Of a stretch of DNA of 64,000 bases, positions 61,337 through 64,000 are shown one piece after another; the first letter of the stretch is position 1, and the number at the start of each line of letters is the position of its first letter. This DNA comes from UBA2093 sp044340485. Lineage in GTDB: Bacteria; Actinomycetota; Acidimicrobiia; Acidimicrobiales; Ilumatobacteraceae. The position numbers and the translations under genes were made by a program. The notes beneath the pieces were generated by a model, which had not been told where the DNA came from, searched no databases, and saw only the letters and a program-made list of their open reading frames with translations. The stretch lies in contig JBIITN010000007.1 in NCBI GenBank assembly GCA_044340485.1, forward strand, positions 18,853 through 82,852, read 5' to 3'.

Positions 61337-62550
61337 TGACGGATTCCCCTCAACGTTATGTAGGCATTCGGTCACGTCCGTGGCGCGCACGGGTGACCCA
61401 CGAAGGAACTGTGGTGCCAGATGATGGCACCGCACCGCTTTCGTGGCATGTCGCAGCAGATGATCGCTGGTATTCACCTTCGAAAGAGCCGTCGGTTCGC
61501 CAGAAGTGGTTTGCAGGATATCCCGTTGTGGAAACACGTATGAAAGTCCCCAGTGGTGACATTGTGCAGCGCACGTATTGCATTGCTGATCTTGGTGGCA
61601 TGGTTGTTGTTGAGTTTGAAAACGAATCCACCTTGCCAGTGGCAATTGCGGTGACACGCTCAGATGTACTGACGACGCGACCCACGATTGATAATCCACC
61701 ACAGGGAATTGATGTACCCACCGATTCAATTGTGTTACCGCTTGCACATTCAGCAACAACACGTATTGGTCTGTTGCATGATCGCCCACACTCCGGTCGA
61801 CTGCCCGATGACATCCCTGGCTATCAAGACGTTGTTCGGGGGTGGGAATCAGCGTGCAATGTAGCGTCACGAATCTCGGTGCCTGATCACACATTGACCG
61901 CTGGAGTATCGGCTATTCGCTGCGCTTTACTGCTGGACGATCTTCAGTTGTTGTCATATGTCTCTGACAAAGAACATGATGACCATCGAGCGATTGAGCT
62001 TGCACGACTTGGTGAAACAGACGATGACACCATCGTTCATGTTGTCGATGCGGTGCAACGACGCATCAAAAAAGAACGACGTGCGTCGTTGCTGGCATGG
62101 GACACGCCTCATCTGATGGCAACCGCTGCGTGGGTGTGCGAAAAACTCGGAGACGACCTTGCTGCAGCCGATATCGGTCGTACGTGGTTGCGCATGGCAG
62201 ACACCCCTGTGGCTCCATTGCCTGCGATATCGCCAACTGGTCTTGGAATGATTGCGTGGGTGGAATCACTTCTTGTGGGAGCGCATCCATCTGGAGGGTT
62301 GTGCACGGTGTTGCCACACGGCATTCCAGAACCATGGTGGGGTGCACATTTTGAGTGTCATGGAATTGTTGCAGACCCTCGACACCAGTTGTCATATGCC
62401 ATTCGATGGCATGGAGAGCGACCCGCATTGTTGTGGGAGATGTCTGGAGAACCAGGCATTGTCATTGCGGGTGGGTTAATGAACGAGCAATGGCACAGCA
62501 CTGACATGTCGGGTGAGACGCTGCTCGCTGCGCCCCGCCCAACTGCTTGA
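61336..62550 (+). CDS. Conserved hypothetical protein, 404 residues
   Basis: An N-terminal beta-rich part (1-165) with YVGIRSRPWRARVT, YPVVETRMKVPSGDIVQRTYCIADLGGMVVVEFENES and LPVAIAVTRSDVLTTRP looks like an immunoglobulin- or supersandwich-like fold. The C-terminal part (175-360) is helical, with ASLLAWDTPHLMATAAWVCEKLGDD. This order recalls (alpha/alpha)6 glycan-processing enzymes, but catalytic acids cannot be assigned. It is coupled to gpsA (TGATG) and followed 34 bp later by rnhB. No signal peptide. Confidence 0.65.
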   Translation: MTDSPQRYVGIRSRPWRARVTHEGTVVPDDGTAPLSWHVAADDRWYSPSKEPSVRQKWFAGYPVVETRMKVPSGDIVQRTYCIADLGGMVVVEFENESTLPVAIAVTRSDVLTTRPTIDNPPQGIDVPTDSIVLPLAHSATTRIGLLHDRPHSGRLPDDIPGYQDVVRGWESACNVASRISVPDHTLTAGVSAIRCALLLDDLQLLSYVSDKEHDDHRAIELARLGETDDDTIVHVVDAVQRRIKKERRASLLAWDTPHLMATAAWVCEKLGDDLAAADIGRTWLRMADTPVAPLPAISPTGLGMIAWVESLLVGAHPSGGLCTVLPHGIPEPWWGAHFECHGIVADPRHQLSYAIRWHGERPALLWEMSGEPGIVIAGGLMNEQWHSTDMSGETLLAAPRPTA

Positions 62551-62584
62551 GTTCGTCTTCACAAGAGTTAATTTCGTCATCGTT

Positions 62585-63280
62585 ATGCCACGACCTGTTC
62601 CAGACTTTCAAACAGAACGCGCACTTGTCGATAACGGTGCAACATTTGTTGCTGGCATGGATGAAGTTGGTCGTGGCGCGATTGCTGGTCCGGTAATGGT
62701 GGGAGTTGTTGTTGTTCATCGCGACATCGTGCTGCGTGCAGAGATCCCCAAAGGATTAGCCGATAGCAAGTTGTTGTCGGAAAAACGTCGTGAGGCGCTT
62801 GTGGAGCCAGTGCGCGGGTGGTGTGTGTCGTCAGCGGTAGGGATTGCACACGCATCAGAAATTGACACACACGGCATTATGGCTGCATTGCAGCTGGCGG
62901 GGCATCGCGCACTAGCTGGGCTTGCCATACAACCAGACGTGGTGATTTTGGATGGTCCTTTCGATTGGTTATCGACAACGTCATCATCAGTAACAACGTC
63001 ATCAGGAATATGGCTTTCTGCTCGACATGACAGCGACCTGAGTGATGCGAACCGCATGCGAGTTGTGACACAAGTGAAAGCAGACCAGGTGTGTGCAAGT
63101 GTGGCAGCGGCCAGCATTGTGTCGAAGGTGCAACGTGACCACCTAATGGTGGACCTCCACGAACAATTTCCCGCATATGGCTGGGCATCGAATAAGGGGT
63201 ACGGATCAGCCCAACATCGTGAGGCGATCAGATCAATGGGCGCCTGTGAATTTCACCGACACTCCTGGAACTTGTGTTGA
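62585..63280 (+). CDS. rnhB: Ribonuclease HII
   Basis: 231 residues. AGMDEVGRGAIAGPVMVG provides the first two catalytic acids, LADSKLLSEKRRE follows, DGPFDWL holds another acid, and QVKADQVCASVAAASIVSKVQRD the last Asp. It removes ribonucleotides from DNA and primer RNA. The start is ATG 62585; the preceding sequence has a distant TAATTT. A small insertion between LDGPFDWL and the next acid (STTSSSVTTSSG) is longer than usual. Confidence 0.94.
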   Translation: MPRPVPDFQTERALVDNGATFVAGMDEVGRGAIAGPVMVGVVVVHRDIVLRAEIPKGLADSKLLSEKRREALVEPVRGWCVSSAVGIAHASEIDTHGIMAALQLAGHRALAGLAIQPDVVILDGPFDWLSTTSSSVTTSSGIWLSARHDSDLSDANRMRVVTQVKADQVCASVAAASIVSKVQRDHLMVDLHEQFPAYGWASNKGYGSAQHREAIRSMGACEFHRHSWNLC

Positions 63281-63323
63281 TGGAATCGGCAGGGAGACCT
63301 GTGTCGCGGCTAGCGTGAGAGTC

Positions 63324-63785
63324 ATGGGTCAGCCAGTTGCAGTCGAAGAAAAACGCAGTGTTGTTGCCGCCACCGTGCGGTTTGAGACAAATCGTTCACT
63401 CACCGGAATGGGGCACGAACGTTTCGCAGGCGAAGTTGATACAAAAGGAACGCGACCTGCTGCGGTTGTGGCGCGACGTCTTTTTGAAACAGGTCAAGTG
63501 TCTGGCGTTCATGTGTTTGGCAACATCGTCACGTGCACTCTTGCACCTGGTGCAACTGCACAAGGTCTCACTGAAATTGTGCGTGATCTGTATCAATACT
63601 GGAAGCCAGGTATGGCGCCACCGTCAGCAGAAGAATTGATGGCACAGGTGGAAGCGCCAGCTGCTGCAACAGAATCAGCAAGTAGCGATGCAGGAAGTGG
63701 GCCAGTTGTGGACTCACGTGTTCCAGCCCATTTGTTGGAACGTTCTGCCGCAGCACGAGCTCGTTGGGCAGAAAAATCCAGCTGA
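63324..63785 (+). CDS. Nfu-N-like domain protein of unknown function
   Basis: 153 residues. VRFETNRSLTGMGHERFAG, PAAVVARRLFETGQVSGVHVF and GNIVTCTL resemble the N-terminal domain of Nfu/Scaffold iron-sulfur proteins (short beta-alpha-beta with the VFG-x-x-VT strand), but the Nfu Cys domain is absent. The C-terminal half is Ala/Glu/Ser-rich, ending in a helix HLLERSAAARARWAEKS. TAGCGT lies seven bases before the ATG. Function not assignable. Confidence 0.62.
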   Translation: MGQPVAVEEKRSVVAATVRFETNRSLTGMGHERFAGEVDTKGTRPAAVVARRLFETGQVSGVHVFGNIVTCTLAPGATAQGLTEIVRDLYQYWKPGMAPPSAEELMAQVEAPAAATESASSDAGSGPVVDSRVPAHLLERSAAARARWAEKSS

Positions 63786-63796
63786 CTTTTTAAGTA

Positions 63797-63812
63797 TCGA
63801 ACATGTGTTCGG
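63797..63812. promoter_or_regulatory. LexA (SOS) box
   Basis: TCGAACATGTGTTCGG differs from the actinobacterial SOS consensus TCGAAC-N4-GTTCGA only at the last base. It directly abuts the TACAGT -10 box (63813-63818) and lies 14 bases before the ATG at 63827, ideal for repression. Confidence 0.85.
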
Positions 63813-63826
63813 TACAGTAGCCGGGT

Positions 63827-64000
63827 ATGGAGACCCGCAGCACATCGGTTCAATCAGTACTGGCACAGATGCCAGGAACTGTCAGCACTGCTCAACAGTT
63901 ACTGCAGCGCACAACAGCCTTACATGGTCGTCCTGTGGTGCCATCTCTTCAGCCATTGTTTCCTCGTGGTGGGCTCGAACCCGGTGTCATCTATGACTGT
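63827..64000 (+). CDS. ImuA-like SOS mutagenesis protein, N-terminal fragment
   Basis: 58 codons are visible before the window ends. VPSLQPLFPRGGLEPGVIYD resembles the segment just before the Walker A loop in ImuA/SulA-related RecA-fold proteins (LLPGGGL-x-x-G). With the adjoining LexA box this suggests the first gene of an imuA-imuB-dnaE2 mutasome. Identity rests on a short stretch and on the operator. Confidence 0.55.
   Translation, partial: METRSTSVQSVLAQMPGTVSTAQQLLQRTTALHGRPVVPSLQPLFPRGGLEPGVIYDC

Overview
The window looks like the chromosome of an actinomycetote, most likely a streamlined aquatic member of Acidimicrobiia (Ilumatobacter/acIV-like); this placement is inference. Supporting signs are F420 enzymes plus CofC, a PafB-PafC pair, PIN-PhoH (PhoH2), a bL37-like micro-ORF, an actinobacterial-type LexA box, a Lys/Ala/Pro/Arg-rich HU tail (here a separate gene), many leaderless genes behind TANNNT -10 boxes, roughly balanced base composition, and very short intergenic gaps with many 4-bp or longer overlaps. 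I see no phage, insertion sequence, integrase or CRISPR array.

Layout. 0-8 kb: end of an N-acyl-D-amino-acid deacylase-like gene, a membrane protein, an acyl-CoA dehydrogenase, a TesB-like thioesterase, an F420-type LLM oxidoreductase and a two-gene heterodimeric ABC exporter. 8-12 kb: B12 genes (metH, PduO-type adenosyltransferase). 12-24 kb: leucyl aminopeptidase, a second LLM enzyme, SDR, MFS exporter, SGNH lipoprotein, ABC-F ATPase, class I fumarase, HrpB helicase. 24-32 kb: PPOX and dienelactone hydrolase genes, then malyl-CoA lyase, a CitE-like partner, a long methylsuccinyl-CoA-dehydrogenase-like protein and a MaoC hydratase, which together resemble the distal half of the ethylmalonyl-CoA pathway. 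31.5-41.5 kb: MutY, small metabolic enzymes, oligopeptidase B, ferredoxin, an HxlR regulator with a palindrome-rich upstream region, a secreted HNH nuclease, a 28-codon bL37-like gene and an Fe-S PD-(D/E)XK nuclease. 41.5-50.7 kb: tRNA-Leu(UAA), an enolase-superfamily racemase/OSBS with an M20 hydrolase, argG, cell-wall genes, Ppx/GppA, DUF305, bioY. 50.7-57 kb: pgi, pafBC, DEDDh exonuclease, phoH2. 57-58.1 kb: a chromatin locus with HU, a separate H1-like 13-residue-repeat protein and an array of tandem terminators. 58-64 kb: TIGR03084-like protein, LmbE/PIG-L deacetylase, cofC, gpsA, an unknown 404-residue protein, rnhB, an Nfu-N-like protein and, behind a LexA box, the start of an imuA-like SOS gene.

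Themes. (i) At least twenty genes carry TA(G/C)N(G/C)T-type hexamers 6-9 nt before the start codon, and several divergent pairs pack both -10 boxes into 19-38 bp. (ii) The adenosylcobalamin supply enzyme (PduO type) fits the B12-dependent mutases that an ethylmalonyl-CoA pathway needs. (iii) DNA maintenance is well represented: mutY, a Cas4-like nuclease, a DEDDh exonuclease, pafBC, rnhB and an imuA-like gene. The least ordinary locus is 56.7-58.15 kb: phased A/T tracts, an inverted-repeat-rich HU leader, a split HU/H1-like pair and a 64-bp tandem terminator array.
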